The translations under genes were made by a program, and so were the position numbers. Shown piece after piece: positions 6,150 to 6,551 of a stretch of 6,551 nucleotides of DNA. The stretch lies in the NCBI GenBank assembly GCA_022571135.1, contig JACZYK010000157.1, forward strand, positions 1-6,551, read 5' to 3'. Source of the DNA: Bacteroidota bacterium. GTDB lineage: Bacteria; Bacteroidota; Rhodothermia; Rhodothermales; UBA10348. Below the pieces are notes generated by a model. The model had not been told where the DNA came from and searched no databases. It saw only the letters and a list, made by a program, of their open reading frames with translations. How positions within the stretch are numbered: the stretch's first letter is position 1; every line of letters begins with the position of its first letter.

Positions 6150-6551
6150 ATGCTCCCTGCTGAGGTCGAACAGCTCGGTGTAGAACGCGGCCTCTTCGGC
6201 GGACTCCAGCTTGGGCAGGTAGAAGTAGACACCCTGCCCCCGCTCGACCTGGGCCCTGCCCGCGTAGGCGAGGGTCAGGGCGGTGCCCAGGATGGCTGCG
6301 GGCACGGGCGATCCATCGATGGTGACTTCCGGCTCGTCGAGGTGGAGACCCCTCTCCCTGTGCATGAAGAAGGGGATCTCTCCGTCCGCTATCCTGTACT
6401 CGCGCTCCCTCTCGGGATTGTAGAAGGTAAGGGTGCGGTCCACGGCGCGGAGCCGGTTATGGGCAGCCGCCACAGTGTCGACCAGGCGATGGCCCGCCGA
6501 GTCCTCGTCGTCGTCCAGGTCGCCTTCCGCCCGGGTGCCCTCCGGGCCGGG
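6138..6551 (-). pseudogene. aceB: Malate synthase (AceB-type) internal fragment, cut at both ends
   Basis: Malate synthase condenses glyoxylate with acetyl-CoA to malate in the glyoxylate cycle. The frame is open from the window edge on the - strand; 138 codons resemble the family. Seen in order: DEDS at 15-18 (compare the FEDS motif of E. coli AceB), LRAVDRTLTFYNPE at 34-47, RERGLHLDEPEV at 65-76 carrying the RGLHL arginine motif of the active site, GSPVPAAI at 80-87, and GQGVYFYLPKLES at 105-117, ending at SREHLGYP. After that the catalytic C-terminal half is missing; the frame instead reads about 70 residues antisense to moaC and stops at 5922. This stretch is about 68% GC with strong G/C at third positions and repeated AGG arginine codons, unlike moaA and the genes before it. 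It probably derives from another locus or organism. A more distant malate-synthase-like family member is possible. Confidence 0.8.

Noticed and set aside
1..6551. CRISPR array, tRNA, insertion sequence, phage or defence genes
   Set aside because: I saw no spaced direct repeats, tRNA-like cloverleaf, transposase motifs or terminal inverted repeats on either strand.

Overview
The window holds housekeeping genes of a bacterium with roughly 55-58% GC. The gene content and the form of several proteins suggest a member of the Bacteroidota/Rhodothermota/Balneolota group: an actinobacterial-type fused E2-E1 2-oxoglutarate dehydrogenase, a bS21 that begins with an MPVGIKVRDNE-type N-terminus, and genes that mostly lack Shine-Dalgarno sequences. 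This placement is an inference from remembered protein families, not a database match.

Layout. Positions 1-3230 (+) are the 3' part of a fused 2-oxoglutarate dehydrogenase (kgd/sucA type). Its 5' end lies outside the window, and a candidate hairpin terminator follows its stop codon. Positions 3315-3503 (-) are rpsU (ribosomal protein bS21), which is convergent with kgd. It has a recognisable promoter and a textbook AGGAGG ribosome binding site, the only convincing one in the window. Positions 3634-4233 and 4256-4705 (+) are rdgB and dtd, two clean-up enzymes for nucleotide pools and mischarged tRNAs, 22 bases apart and probably cotranscribed. Positions 4852-5850 (+) are moaA, complete, ending with a strong inverted repeat that overlaps its stop codon. 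Positions 5973 to about 6149 (+) are the first 59 codons of moaC, preceded by its own candidate promoter. MoaA and MoaC together convert GTP to cPMP, the first step of molybdenum cofactor synthesis.

The most notable point is near 6135-6152. There moaC stops matching its family in mid-gene, and a malate synthase fragment on the opposite strand begins and runs to the window end. Each gene is cut at the same place. The malate synthase part is about 68% GC with very high third-position GC and many AGG arginine codons, unlike the DNA before it. The simplest explanation is a chimeric join (assembly or amplification artefact, possibly between two organisms). A real rearrangement or insertion is the alternative.

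I found no CRISPR array, tRNA, rRNA, insertion sequence or defence system, and no new multi-gene system. The observations worth following up are the chimeric junction, the selective Shine-Dalgarno sequence on rpsU (possible bS21 autoregulation) and the fused E2-E1 enzyme.
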